Shown here one piece after another: positions 53,077 to 62,117 of a stretch of 64,000 nt of DNA. The number at the start of each line of letters is the position of its first letter. The first letter of the stretch is position 1. The stretch covers positions 3,162,001 to 3,226,000 of the forward strand of contig NZ_JAVDVK010000001.1 in assembly GCF_031456835.1 (NCBI RefSeq). The letters run 5' to 3'. The translations under genes and the position numbers were made by a program. Below the pieces are notes generated by a model. That model was not told the DNA's origin and searched no databases. It saw nothing but the letters and a program-made list of their open reading frames with translations. Source of the DNA: Leifsonia shinshuensis. GTDB lineage: Bacteria; Actinomycetota; Actinomycetes; Actinomycetales; Microbacteriaceae.

Positions 53077-54087
53077 TCACGCCTCCCGCGTCTTCGGCGA
53101 CCGCGTGGCCGTGTGGGACGGGTCGCGCTCGACGGCGCCGCCGAGCACCTCGTCGATCCGCCCGAGCAGCTCGGCCGGGATGGTCACGCCCGAGGCCTTC
53201 ACGTTCTCGGTCACCTGCTCCGGGCGCGAGGCGCCGATGATCGCGGTGGCGACGTTGTCGTTCTGGAGCACCCACGCCACCGCGAGCTGTGCGGGCGTGA
53301 GGTCGAGCTCCTGTGCGATCGGGGTCAGCTCCTGCACGCGGGTGAGCACGTCGTCGCTCAGCCAGCGCTTGACGGCGCCCGCCCCGCCCTTCTCGTCGGT
53401 GGCGCGGCTGCCCTCGGGGAGCGGGGCGCCCGGGCGGTACTTGCCGCTGAGCACGCCCTGCGCGACCGGCGACCAGACGACCTGCGAGATGCCGAGCTCC
53501 TTCGAGGTCGGCACGACCTCCGCCTCGATGACGCGCCACAGCGCCGAGTACTCGGGCTGGTTCGAGATCAGCTGGATGCCGAGCTCCTTCGCGAGCGCGT
53601 GCCCGGCGCGCAGCTGGTCGGCCGTCCACTCGCTCACGCCGATGTAGAGCGCCTTGCCCTGACGGACGACGTCCGCGAACGCCTGCATCGTCTCCTCGAG
53701 CGGCGTCTCCACGTCGAACCGGTGGGCCTGGTAGAGGTCGACGTAGTCGGTCTGCAGCCGCTGGAGGGAGCCGTCGATCGACTCGAGGATGTGCTTCCGC
53801 GACAGCCCGACGTCGTTGTGGCCCTTCGGGCCGGTGGGGCCGAACACCTTGGTGAAGATCTCCAGCGACTGACGGCGCTCGCCCTTCAACGCCTCGCCGA
53901 GGACGCTCTCGGCCACGGTGTTGGCGTAGACGTCGGCCGTGTCGAACGTCGTGATGCCCGCATCCAGGGCCGCGCGAACACACGCCGTCGCCGTGTCGTT
54001 CTCGACCTGCGAGCCGTGGGTCAACCAGTTGCCGTAGGTGATCTCGGAGATCTTGAAGCCGGAGTTGCCCAGGTATCTGAACTGCAC
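53077..54087 (-). CDS. aldo/keto reductase
   Basis: This 336-residue NADPH-dependent reductase of the AKR fold has the tetrad visible: Asp in TFDTADVY, Tyr in the same block, Lys in IFTKVFGP and His in LYQAHRFD. The cofactor-binding end has IIGASRPEQVTENV. It resembles the potassium-channel-beta/YghZ-like branch (YRYLGNSG-type start, STWYGNWLTHG-like block). It starts at ATG 54087. A tandem 14-bp repeat and a hairpin follow its stop. Substrate unknown. Confidence 0.92.
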   Translation of the reverse strand: MQFRYLGNSGFKISEITYGNWLTHGSQVENDTATACVRAALDAGITTFDTADVYANTVAESVLGEALKGERRQSLEIFTKVFGPTGPKGHNDVGLSRKHILESIDGSLQRLQTDYVDLYQAHRFDVETPLEETMQAFADVVRQGKALYIGVSEWTADQLRAGHALAKELGIQLISNQPEYSALWRVIEAEVVPTSKELGISQVVWSPVAQGVLSGKYRPGAPLPEGSRATDEKGGAGAVKRWLSDDVLTRVQELTPIAQELDLTPAQLAVAWVLQNDNVATAIIGASRPEQVTENVKASGVTIPAELLGRIDEVLGGAVERDPSHTATRSPKTREA

Positions 54088-54133
54088 TGTCGTTCCTTTC
54101 GCACCGCTGAAGCGTGGTCACCGCGATGGTAGA

Positions 54134-54149
54134 CGCGGATCGTTCCGCG
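54134..54149. promoter_or_regulatory. inverted repeat upstream of aldo/keto reductase
   Basis: CGCGGA-TCGT-TCCGCG has perfect 6-bp arms, 47 bases before the reductase start and within the intergenic gap after the MFS gene (54225). It may be an operator or a weak terminator. Confidence 0.35.
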
Positions 54150-54224
54150 AATCCAACAGGAGAATGCTCTCGGATTGAGTGCGGCAGTCGATGAATGCTG
54201 CCGAGTCCGCGGCGGCGGCAGCCG

Positions 54225-55628
54225 TCAGCGCGCGGCGATCGCCCGGGTGCCCGCGTCGTGCGGCAGCCGCAGCGCGCCCACCAGCGGGAGCAGCAGCAGA
54301 GCCGCAGCGAGGGCGAACGCCCAGTGGTACCCCGGGAGCGCGGACCCCGTGAGGCCTTCGGAGACCGCGGTCGAGGCGCGGACGAACACCGCGACGACGG
54401 CCAGGCCCAGCGCGACGGCGACCTGCTGCAAAGCGGAGGCGAGCGTGTTCGCGTTGGTCGTCTCGTCCGGCTCGATGTCGGCGAACTGGAGGGTGTTGTA
54501 GGCGCTGAAGCCGATCGAGCGGAACACTCCGCTGACGATGAGCAGCAGCACGAGGAGGGCGACCGGCGCCTCGGGACCGATCGCCACGAAGGCGAGCAGC
54601 ACCAGCATCCCGAGCGCGTTCGACCAGATCAGGATGCGCCGGAAGCCGAACCTGCGGATGAGCGGTGTGGTGAACGGCTTGATCCCGAGATTGCCGACGA
54701 ACACCGCGATGACCAGGAGGCCGGCGACCGTCGCGCTCCACCCGTAGGCCAGCTGGAACAGCAGAGTGAAGAGGAACGGCGCCCCGGTGATGATCATCCG
54801 GTACACCCCGCCGCCGAGGTTGCCCGCACGGAAGGTGGAGCGGCGCAGCACGCTCCAGTCGAACAGTGCGTGCGCCCGCTCGCGCGAGGTCGCGATGTTC
54901 GCCCAGACCATTCCTGCCGAGGCGACGATCGCGACCGCGCCGACCACTTCCAGCAGCGGGTCGTCGGCGCTCAGCGCTTCCGCCCCTGCGGTCAGCAGGA
55001 CGAGCGCGAACGCGATCGCCAGGTAGCCGCGGAGGTCGAACGGCGCACCGCGCTGCGGCTCCGAGTGCGGGATGAGCCGCAGCCCGGCGATCACCGCGGC
55101 GATCCCGAGCGGCACGTTGATGAGGAAGATCCAGCGCCAGCCGACGGTGTCGGTCAGGATGCCGCCCAGCGCCGGCGCGATCACCGGTGCGATGAGCGCG
55201 GGCCAGGTGAGGTAGGCGATCGCGTCGAGGAGGTCGCGCGGTTCCGTCTCGCTGAGCACCGCCAGCCGCCCGACCGGCACCATGAGCGCGCCGCCGATGC
55301 CCTGCAGCACGCGGGCGAGGGTGAGGAGCGTGAGTGTCGGCGCGAACGCGCACAGCACGGATGCGACGGTGAACACGACGATCGCGGTCAGCAGCACCGG
55401 CCGCACGCCGATCCGCGTCGACAGCCAGCCGGTCGCCGGGATGCCGGCGGCGACCGCGAGCAGGTAGGCCACCATCGCGATGCTGAGCTCGGCGGGGGCG
55501 ACCCCGAACTCGCGCGCCATCGTCGGCGCGGCGGTCTGGATGATCGTCCCGTCCAGGTTCTCCATGAAGAACGTCGCGGCGACCAGCAGCGCGAGTCCAC
55601 GCGAGAAGGAGGCGGCTGTCCGGGTCAT
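54225..55628 (-). CDS. MFS transporter (DHA2, EmrB-like)
   Basis: This 467-residue exporter has 13-14 predicted helices. It shows the DHA2 signature TFFMENLDGTIIQTAAPTMARE near its start and GVRPVLLTAIVVFTVASVLC, typical of 14-helix proton-driven drug exporters. The ATG at 55628 has GGGAG upstream. It stands on the minus strand, divergent from the PhzF-like gene at 55715. Substrate unknown. Confidence 0.92.
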   Translation of the reverse strand: MTRTAASFSRGLALLVAATFFMENLDGTIIQTAAPTMAREFGVAPAELSIAMVAYLLAVAAGIPATGWLSTRIGVRPVLLTAIVVFTVASVLCAFAPTLTLLTLARVLQGIGGALMVPVGRLAVLSETEPRDLLDAIAYLTWPALIAPVIAPALGGILTDTVGWRWIFLINVPLGIAAVIAGLRLIPHSEPQRGAPFDLRGYLAIAFALVLLTAGAEALSADDPLLEVVGAVAIVASAGMVWANIATSRERAHALFDWSVLRRSTFRAGNLGGGVYRMIITGAPFLFTLLFQLAYGWSATVAGLLVIAVFVGNLGIKPFTTPLIRRFGFRRILIWSNALGMLVLLAFVAIGPEAPVALLVLLLIVSGVFRSIGFSAYNTLQFADIEPDETTNANTLASALQQVAVALGLAVVAVFVRASTAVSEGLTGSALPGYHWAFALAAALLLLPLVGALRLPHDAGTRAIAAR

Positions 55629-55714
55629 CGGCTCCCATCCTCGCAGCATCGAGAGGGCCACCGGTCCCGGATTGGCCCGCGAGCGCCGGCCCGGGCCGCC
55701 GCTAGCATCCCGGC

Positions 55715-56536
55715 ATGGAGATCCTGTCGTATCGCGCCTTCACGACCCCAGCCGACCGCCGCTCGGGCAATCCGGCCGGCGTGGTGATCGACGCGGACGC
55801 ACTCGAACGCGACGAGATGCTGGCGATCGCGACGGAACTGGGATTCAGCGAGACGGCCTTCCTGATGGACGTCACACCTGGCTTGGCCCGCGTCCGGTAC
55901 TTCACCCCCCGGGACGAGATCGCCTTCTGCGGACACGCGACCATCGCCTCCGGGGTCGCTCTCGCCCGGCGGGGAGCCGGCGAGACCGTCACGTTCGCCA
56001 CCCGCGCCGGCGCGGTGCCCGTCGCGGTCGATCCGCGCACCGCGACGCTCACAGCGGTCGAGACCGACGTCCATCCACTCGACGAGGTGGCGCTCGGCGC
56101 GCTCCTGGAAGCGCTGCGGCTCCGTCCCGCAGACCTCGACCCCGCACTTCCGCCGGCGTTCGTCCGGGGCGGCAACCCGCATCCGCTGCTGTTCGTCGTC
56201 GACGGCGTGCTGCCCGCGCTCGATCACGACGACGAGGCCGTGCTCGCAGTCCAGAACCGCTTCGGTTGGGACGGCACGGTGCCGGTGGTCCGACGGTGTT
56301 CGGCAGAGCGGTTCGTCTCCCGCAACCCGTTCCCGCGCGGCGGCATCCGCGAGGACCCGGCGACCGGATCCGCGGCCGCTGGACTGGGGTCCTACCTCCG
56401 AGCGGGAGGCCACGTCGCGACGCCGGCGACCATCCACGTGGAGCAGGGCGCGGAGACCGGGCACCCGTCGCTGATCGAGGTCCACATCCCGGTGGACGGG
56501 CGCATCCGGGTCACCGGCACAGCGGAGGAGCTGTAG
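55715..56536 (+). CDS. PhzF family isomerase-like protein
   Basis: This 273-residue protein has the PhzF/diaminopimelate-epimerase-like fold: SGNPAGVVID, the catalytic-Glu block GFSETAFLMD, FCGHATIASGVAL, and the C-terminal EDPATGSAAAGLG. Length is normal. No phenazine genes are nearby, so it is a generic PhzF-like isomerase of unknown substrate. The ATG at 55715 is the first start; upstream sequence is the divergent MFS promoter. Confidence 0.92.
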   Translation: MEILSYRAFTTPADRRSGNPAGVVIDADALERDEMLAIATELGFSETAFLMDVTPGLARVRYFTPRDEIAFCGHATIASGVALARRGAGETVTFATRAGAVPVAVDPRTATLTAVETDVHPLDEVALGALLEALRLRPADLDPALPPAFVRGGNPHPLLFVVDGVLPALDHDDEAVLAVQNRFGWDGTVPVVRRCSAERFVSRNPFPRGGIREDPATGSAAAGLGSYLRAGGHVATPATIHVEQGAETGHPSLIEVHIPVDGRIRVTGTAEEL

Positions 56537-56555
56537 CGGGGGTCCGAAGCGTCTG

Positions 56556-57224
56556 TCAGCCTTCGGCGCCGGCGACAACGGTGCCGATCCCGAGCGCGGC
56601 GAGGATGCCGGCCGAGACGCGCTCGAGCGTCCGGGTGACCCGCGGGCGCTTCAGCCAGGCGACCATCCGGGAGGCCAGCAGCACGACCGCCCCCAGGTAG
56701 GCCGCCGAGACGAGCGCGTCGACGGCGCCGAGCAGCATGGTCTCGCCGATCCCGGCGTGCGCCGGGACGAACTGCGGCACGACCGCCAGGAAGAACAGGC
56801 CCACCTTCGGGTTCAGGAGGGTGGAGAGCGCCCCGGCCAGGAGGCTCCGGGCCGACCAGCCGCGAACGCCCGCCGTGGCCGGCTCTCCACTGCGCGGGTC
56901 CGGTCCCTCGTCTCCGGACGCTGCCGCCGCCCGGGCGCTGCGGCGGGTCGCGATGAAGGCCATCACCCCGAGATAAATGAGGTACAGCCCGCCGACGATC
57001 TTCACGATGCGGAACACCTCGGCGGACTGCTCCAGCAGGGTCGCCAGGCCGACGGCCACGAGCGCCGCCCAGACCAGCGAGCCCAGCGAGCATCCGACCG
57101 CCGCCGCGAAGCCGTCTCGCGCACGGCCCATGCTGTAGCGGAGGACGAGGAACGTGTCCGGTCCAGGCGTGAGCGCGAGCACCAGACAGAGTCCGGCGAA
57201 GGCGAGGATCGTTAACGGCGACAT
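56556..57224 (-). CDS. LysE/RhtB family exporter
   Basis: This 222-residue amino-acid-type exporter has six predicted helices and the family start LCLVLALTPGPDTFLVLRYS, then GCSLGSLVW, YLIYLGVMAFIA and NPKVGLFFLAVVPQFV. It likely exports an amino acid or related metabolite with proton coupling. It starts at ATG 57224 and lies 35 bases downstream of the panD stop on the same strand, so the two may share a transcript. Confidence 0.92.
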   Translation of the reverse strand: MSPLTILAFAGLCLVLALTPGPDTFLVLRYSMGRARDGFAAAVGCSLGSLVWAALVAVGLATLLEQSAEVFRIVKIVGGLYLIYLGVMAFIATRRSARAAAASGDEGPDPRSGEPATAGVRGWSARSLLAGALSTLLNPKVGLFFLAVVPQFVPAHAGIGETMLLGAVDALVSAAYLGAVVLLASRMVAWLKRPRVTRTLERVSAGILAALGIGTVVAGAEG

Positions 57225-57259
57225 GCGTCGATCCTAGGGAAAGCCGGCCCGTGGCGTGC

Positions 57260-57670
57260 TCAGAGGGCGTGCGGGGGAGTCAGCGCGTCGCCGCCCAGCG
57301 CTTCGGCCGGGTCGTTCCCGACGGCCACGATCCGGTTGCCGCCGTCGACGTGGACGATCCGGGGCGCGAACGTGCGCGCCTCCGCATCCTCGAGCTGCAC
57401 GTACGAGATGACGATGACCGTGTCTCCCACGTGCACGAGGTGCGCCGCGGCGCCGTTGATCCCGATGACCCCGCTGCCGCGCTCTCCGGCGATCACGTAG
57501 GTCTCCAGGCGCGCGCCGTTGGTCACGTCCACGACGGCGACCTGCTCGCCGGGCAGCAGATCGGCGGCCTCCATGAGGTCGAGGTCGATCGTGATCGAGC
57601 CGACGTAGTGCAGGTCGGCGTGGGTGACCGTGGCCCGGTGGATCTTGGATGCGAACATGGTGCGGAGCAC
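57260..57670 (-). CDS. panD: aspartate 1-decarboxylase proenzyme
   Basis: This 136-residue pyruvoyl enzyme converts L-aspartate to beta-alanine for pantothenate and CoA synthesis. With the GTG at 57670 as start, the key residues fall at the standard positions: Lys9 (SKIHRATV), the self-cleavage Gly24-Ser25 (HYVGSITID) and the Tyr-rich ITVL-like core ([10 protein letters not shown]). Ser25 becomes the pyruvoyl group after cleavage. GGATGG lies four bases upstream. A TTG four codons earlier is the alternative. It is not in an operon with panB or panC here. Confidence 0.95.
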   Translation of the reverse strand: MLRTMFASKIHRATVTHADLHYVGSITIDLDLMEAADLLPGEQVAVVDVTNGARLETYVIAGERGSGVIGINGAAAHLVHVGDTVIVISYVQLEDAEARTFAPRIVHVDGGNRIVAVGNDPAEALGGDALTPPHAL

Positions 57671-57714
57671 GGAACCATCCAAGCACGAACGGGCCGCGCG
57701 GATTCCCGCGAGGG

Positions 57715-58332
57715 CTATCCGGCCCGAAGACCCGCCAGCAGGATGCGCACCATCCGGTCGGTCCGCGGCGTCACCGCGCCGCCCGGTCCGCCGCCGTGGC
57801 TGAGGTTCGCCACGGCGCCGAGGAGCTCCGTCGCATCCACGTCCTGCTGGATGTCGCCCGCGGCCCTCGCGGCGGCCAGCAGGCGCTCGAGGGTGGGAGC
57901 GAGGTGCGTCGAGAAGTAGTCGGCGAGCGGTTCGTAGGCGGGATCACCCGAGTGGAGGGCGGCCGCCAGTCCGCGCTTCGTCGCCACGAACTGCGTGTAG
58001 CGCATGATCCAGAGGTCGAGGGCCTCGCCGGGAGGGTAGGCGGCCTCGAGGGCGGGCGCCGCGTCGACGCAGGCGTCGATCTCGGAGCGGAAGACGGCCG
58101 AGATCAGGTCGGACCGCTGCGGGAAGTGACGGTACAGCGTCCCCACGCCCACGCCGGCCCGGTCGGCGATGCTCCGCACGGGGGCGTCGACGCCGTCCGC
58201 GGCGAACACCGTCTTCGCCGCGTCGATCAGCGCGGTGACGTTCTGCCGGGCGTCCGCGCGCTGCGGGCGGCGTGCCGCTCCGGTGTCGCCGTCTGTCGCA
58301 GCGCTCGCCATCGTGCCGGTGCGTGCGGGCAT
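57715..58332 (-). CDS. TetR family transcriptional regulator
   Basis: This 205-residue repressor has its helix-turn-helix at residues about 30-75 ([39 protein letters not shown]) and a ligand domain with [19 protein letters not shown]. This subgroup often controls oxidoreductases. The ATG at 58332 follows AAGGAGCTGCC. It diverges from the aldo/keto reductase at 58490 with two CGGAAC palindromes between. Confidence 0.93.
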   Translation of the reverse strand: MPARTGTMASAATDGDTGAARRPQRADARQNVTALIDAAKTVFAADGVDAPVRSIADRAGVGVGTLYRHFPQRSDLISAVFRSEIDACVDAAPALEAAYPPGEALDLWIMRYTQFVATKRGLAAALHSGDPAYEPLADYFSTHLAPTLERLLAAARAAGDIQQDVDATELLGAVANLSHGGGPGGAVTPRTDRMVRILLAGLRAG

Positions 58333-58377
58333 GGCAGCTCCTTCGTTTCGGCGCGCTGACGCGCAGGGTGTTGTATC

Positions 58378-58392
58378 CGGAACAGTGTTCCG
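58378..58392. promoter_or_regulatory. TetR operator 1
   Basis: CGGAAC-AGT-GTTCCG has perfect 6-bp arms, 45 bases from the tetR start. Confidence 0.7.
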
Positions 58393-58399
58393 CTACAGT

Positions 58400-58425
58400 C
58401 GGAACGTATCCGGAGTGACGTTCCG
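58400..58425. promoter_or_regulatory. TetR operator 2
   Basis: CGGAACGT and ACGTTCCG are perfect 8-bp arms separated by ten bases. They share CGGAAC/GTTCCG with operator 1. Two half-site spacings of one motif suggest that more than one dimer can bind. Confidence 0.65.
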
Positions 58426-58489
58426 CTTCTCCGAATCCTACGGCGCGGCGTCCCTCCGTGCAGAGATCGACTCAGTTTGGAGCACGGCA

Positions 58490-59515
58490 ATGCAGTATCG
58501 AACGCTCGGCCGCACCGGCATCAAAGTCACCCCCTACGCGCTGGGCGCCATGATGCTCGGATCGCTCGGCAACCCCGACCGTGCCGAGGGCATCCGCATC
58601 ATCCACCGCGCCCTCGACGGCGGAATCAACTTCATCGACACCGCCGACCGCTACGGCGACTCCGAAGAGGTGGTGGGGGAGGCGATCGCAGGGCGTCGGG
58701 ACGAGGTCGTCCTCGCCACCAAGTTCTGGGGCCCCGTCGACGACGACATCAACCACCGCGGGGCATCGCGGCGGTGGATCATGCAGGCCGTCGAGCGGTC
58801 CCTCCGCCGCCTGCGGACGGATCACATCGACCTGTACCAGCTGCACCGGCCCGATCCCGAGACGGACATCGACGAGACGCTCTCGGCGCTCAGCGACCTG
58901 GTCCGCCAGGGCAAGGTCCGCGCGATCGGCTCGTCGTCCATGCGCGGGTCCGAGATCGTCGAGGCCCAGTGGATGTCGGAGCGCCGCGGTCACGAGCGGT
59001 TCCGCACCGAGCAGCCCAACTACTCCATTCTGGACCGGGAGATCGAGCGCGAGATCCTCCCGGTCGCGCAGCGGTACGGCATGGGGACGCTGGTCTACAG
59101 CCCGCTCGCCGGCGGCACGCTCACCGGCCGCTACCGCGCCGGCCAGGAGAACGACAACTTCCGCTCCACCCGGACGGGGATGCGCCACTTCCGCGACGAG
59201 CGGCGCCTCGCCGCCGTGGAGGAGCTGATCGCGCTCGCCGATGAGACGGGCGTCCGTCTGACCCACCTGGCGATGGCCTTCGTCATCGCGCATCCCGGAG
59301 TCACCTCGGCCATCGCCGGTCCTCGCACCATGGAGCAGCTGGAGGACACCCTCGCCGGGGCCGACGTCTCGTTGTCCGACGAGGTGCTCGACCGGATCGA
59401 CGCGATCGTGCCGCCCGGCGAGAGCATCGGCGCGATGGACATGGTCTACCGCGGGCCCGAGGTCGGCGACGCGTCCCTCCGTCGGCGGGCGGCCGCCGAC
59501 CGTTCGGCGGCCTGA
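58490..59515 (+). CDS. aldo/keto reductase
   Basis: This 341-residue AKR has Asp and Tyr in FIDTADRYGD, Lys in LATKFWGP and His in LYQLHRPD. The cofactor end is AIAGPRTMEQLEDTL. It starts MQYRTLGRTGIKVTPYALG, typical of the tetrad-bearing AKRs close to general stress reductases. GGAG lies eight bases before the ATG at 58490. Two TetR operators lie between it and the divergent repressor, so it is likely induced by that repressor's ligand. Confidence 0.93.
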   Translation: MQYRTLGRTGIKVTPYALGAMMLGSLGNPDRAEGIRIIHRALDGGINFIDTADRYGDSEEVVGEAIAGRRDEVVLATKFWGPVDDDINHRGASRRWIMQAVERSLRRLRTDHIDLYQLHRPDPETDIDETLSALSDLVRQGKVRAIGSSSMRGSEIVEAQWMSERRGHERFRTEQPNYSILDREIEREILPVAQRYGMGTLVYSPLAGGTLTGRYRAGQENDNFRSTRTGMRHFRDERRLAAVEELIALADETGVRLTHLAMAFVIAHPGVTSAIAGPRTMEQLEDTLAGADVSLSDEVLDRIDAIVPPGESIGAMDMVYRGPEVGDASLRRRAAADRSAA

Positions 59516-59537
59516 CCGCTGTCGCCGCTGGGCGGCG

Positions 59538-60089
59538 TCAAAGCGACGCGGCCCAGTCGGCGACCGTCGTGACGGACGCCTGGCGCGGGAAGACCTTCTC
59601 CGTCAGCACTCGATGCACCTCGGAGTCGGCGTCGCCGCAGGCGTCGGCCAGCACCGTGATCCGGTAGTCGAGGTCGGCCGCCTGGCGCACGGTCGACAGA
59701 ACGACGCCGCTGGTCGCGATGCCGGTGAGGACCAGCTCGTCCGCGCCGAGGCCGCGCAGCAGCACCGCGAGGTCGCTGCCCGCGAAGGCCGAGACGCGCT
59801 TCTTCACCACGACCGGCTCGCCGTCTCGTGGCGCGAGACGGTCCGTGATCTGCGTCGCCGGGCTGTCGAGGTGCATCGCGTCCCCGGCGCCCGCTGTCCG
59901 GCTGAAGGCGAGGTTGGAGGCGGCGACCTCCGGGTAGCCGGGGCGGAAGGCGACCCGGACGAAGATCGGCAGGATGCCGTGCTCACGCGCGGCGGCGAGC
60001 GCCTCGGCCGCCGTGTCGACGGTGCCTTCGAAGCCGGGCCGGCCGGCGATGCCGTTCTGGAAGTCCATCAGCAGCAGTGCGGTGGTCAT
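59538..60089 (-). CDS. isochorismatase-like hydrolase family protein without catalytic Cys
   Basis: This 183-residue protein has the isochorismatase-like fold: ALLLMDFQNGIAG with the catalytic Asp, VVVKKRVSAFAG with the Lys, and VLTGIATSGVVLSTVRQAADLDYR. In amidase members the last block contains the nucleophile Cys (SGCV); here it is Val. It may therefore hydrolyse a vinyl ether like true isochorismatase or not be a hydrolase. The ATG at 60089 has GAGGA upstream. It diverges from the MarR gene at 60142, with a perfect palindrome between. Confidence 0.88.
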   Translation of the reverse strand: MTTALLLMDFQNGIAGRPGFEGTVDTAAEALAAAREHGILPIFVRVAFRPGYPEVAASNLAFSRTAGAGDAMHLDSPATQITDRLAPRDGEPVVVKKRVSAFAGSDLAVLLRGLGADELVLTGIATSGVVLSTVRQAADLDYRITVLADACGDADSEVHRVLTEKVFPRQASVTTVADWAASL

Positions 60090-60109
60090 CGGGGTCCTCT
60101 CCAATCTGG

Positions 60110-60123
60110 ACAGTTACAACTGT
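60110..60123. promoter_or_regulatory. inverted repeat, probable MarR operator
   Basis: ACAGTT-AC-AACTGT has perfect 6-bp arms in the 52-bp gap between the divergent isochorismatase-like and MarR genes, so one site could control both. Confidence 0.65.
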
Positions 60124-60141
60124 GCAGTCTAGGCTGTCGAT

Positions 60142-60579
60142 ATGGCTTCCGCGAAACCCGACATCACCCCGCAGCAGATCGCCGTCGACCTGCGGGCGGT
60201 GCTCGCGCGGCTGCTCCGCAAGCTGCGCGAGGCGACGACGGACGCCATCACCCCCTCCCAGGCGTCCGCGCTGTCGCGGCTGAGCAAGGGCGGCGTCTCC
60301 ACGGTGAGCGCACTGGCGCATGCCGAGCGTGTGCGGCCGCAGTCGATGGCGGCGATCGTGGAGGCGCTGGAGGCGCTGGGCTATGTCACACGCAGCCAGG
60401 ACCCGACCGACGGCCGGCGCCAGATCGTCGAGCTGACCGACGAGGGATGGGCGCATGTCGCCGGGCAGAAGGAGGCGGGCCTCGCCTGGCTCGACGAGAC
60501 CTTGGCCACGCAGGTGTCGGAGGCCGAGCTGATCACGCTCGCCGCGGCGACCGCCGTCCTCGAACGGATCCTGGACTGA
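60142..60579 (+). CDS. MarR family transcriptional regulator
   Basis: This 145-residue winged-helix repressor has STVSALAHAERVRPQSMAAIVEAL (recognition helix) and the wing DPTDGRRQIVELT. The C-terminal helix AELITLAAATAVLERIL completes the dimer interface. The ATG at 60142 follows a palindrome by 18 bases. Its stop overlaps the MFS start (TGATG), so it likely regulates that exporter and the divergent hydrolase-like gene. Confidence 0.92.
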   Translation: MASAKPDITPQQIAVDLRAVLARLLRKLREATTDAITPSQASALSRLSKGGVSTVSALAHAERVRPQSMAAIVEALEALGYVTRSQDPTDGRRQIVELTDEGWAHVAGQKEAGLAWLDETLATQVSEAELITLAAATAVLERILD

Positions 60580-62033
60580 TGCCGCAGAAGCCGCCGCCTG
60601 TCGGCCGGTTCGACCGGCGCCTGCTCGCGCCGATGATGCTCGGCGCGGTGCTCAATCCGATCAACACCGCGATCATCGCGGTCGCCCTCGCACCGATCGG
60701 CATCGCGCTCGGCGCCCCGGCCTCCGAGACGGTGTGGCTGGTGTCCGCGCTGTATCTCGCCACGGCGATCGGCCAGCCGCTGGTCGGCCGGCTGGTCGAC
60801 ATCTACGGCGTCAAGCGGCTCTTCCTCGCCGGTGGCGCGCTGGTCGCCGTCGCTGGCGCGATCGGCCTCGTCATCCCCGTGACCCACGACAGCATCTGGT
60901 GGCTCGTCGTCGCGCGCGTGGTGCTCGGCCTCGGCACGTGCGCGGGCTACCCGGCCGCGATGCACCTGATCCGTGCCGAAGGGCGCCGCACGGGCGTCGC
61001 GTCGCCCGCTGTCATCCTCACGGTCCTCTCGGTGACCACGCAGACGGTCGCGGTGATCGGCCCGACGCTGGGCGGCCTCCTCATCGGCGCGTGGGGATGG
61101 CGTGCCACCTTCGCGGTCAACCTCCCGTTGGGTGTCGCCAGCGTCATCCTCGGCTGGATCCTGCTCCCGCGGACGACGGGACTCGAGCCGCCGCGCGACG
61201 AGCGTCCGCGGATCGACGGGCTCGGCATCCTCTTCTTCGCTGTCGCGATGCTCGCGCTGCTGATCTTCCTGCAGAACATCTCGGTGGCGACCCTGTGGAT
61301 GCTCGCCGTGGCTCTGCTCGCGGGCGCCGCGCTGGTCTGGTGGGAGCTGCGGGTCGATGCGCCCTTCATCGACCTGCGCGTGCTCGGCGGCAACGGCCCA
61401 CTGCTGCTGACCTACACGCGTTCGCTGCTGACGGCGACGATCTCGTACCTGTTCGTGTACGGCTTCACCCAGTGGCTCGAGGAGGGACGCGCGCTGAACC
61501 CGACCGCGGCCGGTCTCGTGCTGCTGCCGGTCTTCGCCGCCGGGATCGGGGTCGCGCTCGCCTTCGGCCGTCGCCCGGAGGTGCTGTGGAAGCTGCTGAT
61601 CGGCTCCATCGCCCAGCTGGCCGCCGGGGTGCTCGTCCTCTTCATGGGCGGCGCGACGCCCATCTGGTTCCTGGTGGTCACGATGCTGGTGCTCGGCATC
61701 CCGCAGGGGCTGAACAACCTCGCGATCCAGAACACCCTGTACCACCAGGCGCAGCCGGAGCGGATCGCCTCCTCCGCCGGCCTGCTGCGGACGTTCTTCT
61801 ACCTGGGCGCGATCGTCGCATCCGTCGTCTACGGCAACGTCTACGGCGCGCACGCGACGACGGGCGGCCTCCACGTGCTCGGCTGGGTGGTGATCGGCAT
61901 CTCGGTCGTGTTCCTGCTGATCACGGTGTTCGACCGCAGCCTGCGTGCCATCGGCCGGTCCGGGCCCGACCGGCCGGATGCGGCTGCGGGCGCGTCGGCT
62001 GCCGAGCCCGCGGCGAGGGCGTCGAAGGCCTGA
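60579..62033 (+). CDS. MFS transporter (DHA2-like efflux)
   Basis: This 484-residue transporter has 13-14 predicted helices, with GQPLVGRLVDIYGVKRLFLAG (motif A) and VARVVLGLGTCAGYPAAMHLI. The start ATG at 60579 is coupled to the MarR stop by TGATG. The C-terminal tail is Ala/Pro-rich and cytoplasmic. MarR-controlled export of an aromatic or antibiotic-like compound is the usual pairing; substrate unknown. Confidence 0.93.
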   Translation: MPQKPPPVGRFDRRLLAPMMLGAVLNPINTAIIAVALAPIGIALGAPASETVWLVSALYLATAIGQPLVGRLVDIYGVKRLFLAGGALVAVAGAIGLVIPVTHDSIWWLVVARVVLGLGTCAGYPAAMHLIRAEGRRTGVASPAVILTVLSVTTQTVAVIGPTLGGLLIGAWGWRATFAVNLPLGVASVILGWILLPRTTGLEPPRDERPRIDGLGILFFAVAMLALLIFLQNISVATLWMLAVALLAGAALVWWELRVDAPFIDLRVLGGNGPLLLTYTRSLLTATISYLFVYGFTQWLEEGRALNPTAAGLVLLPVFAAGIGVALAFGRRPEVLWKLLIGSIAQLAAGVLVLFMGGATPIWFLVVTMLVLGIPQGLNNLAIQNTLYHQAQPERIASSAGLLRTFFYLGAIVASVVYGNVYGAHATTGGLHVLGWVVIGISVVFLLITVFDRSLRAIGRSGPDRPDAAAGASAAEPAARASKA

Positions 62034-62117
62034 CGGCGTCAGCGGTCGAGCGACGTCACGAACAGGCAGACTCGACCGGCGGCGCTTCCGATCATAGGAG
62101 CGAGCGGGCCGGGGTCC

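Noticed and set aside
54197..54222. Hairpin GCTGCC/GGCAGC after the DHA2 transporter as a terminator
   Set aside because: Six-base arms with a 14-base loop and no U-run; weak and likely by chance in G+C-rich DNA.
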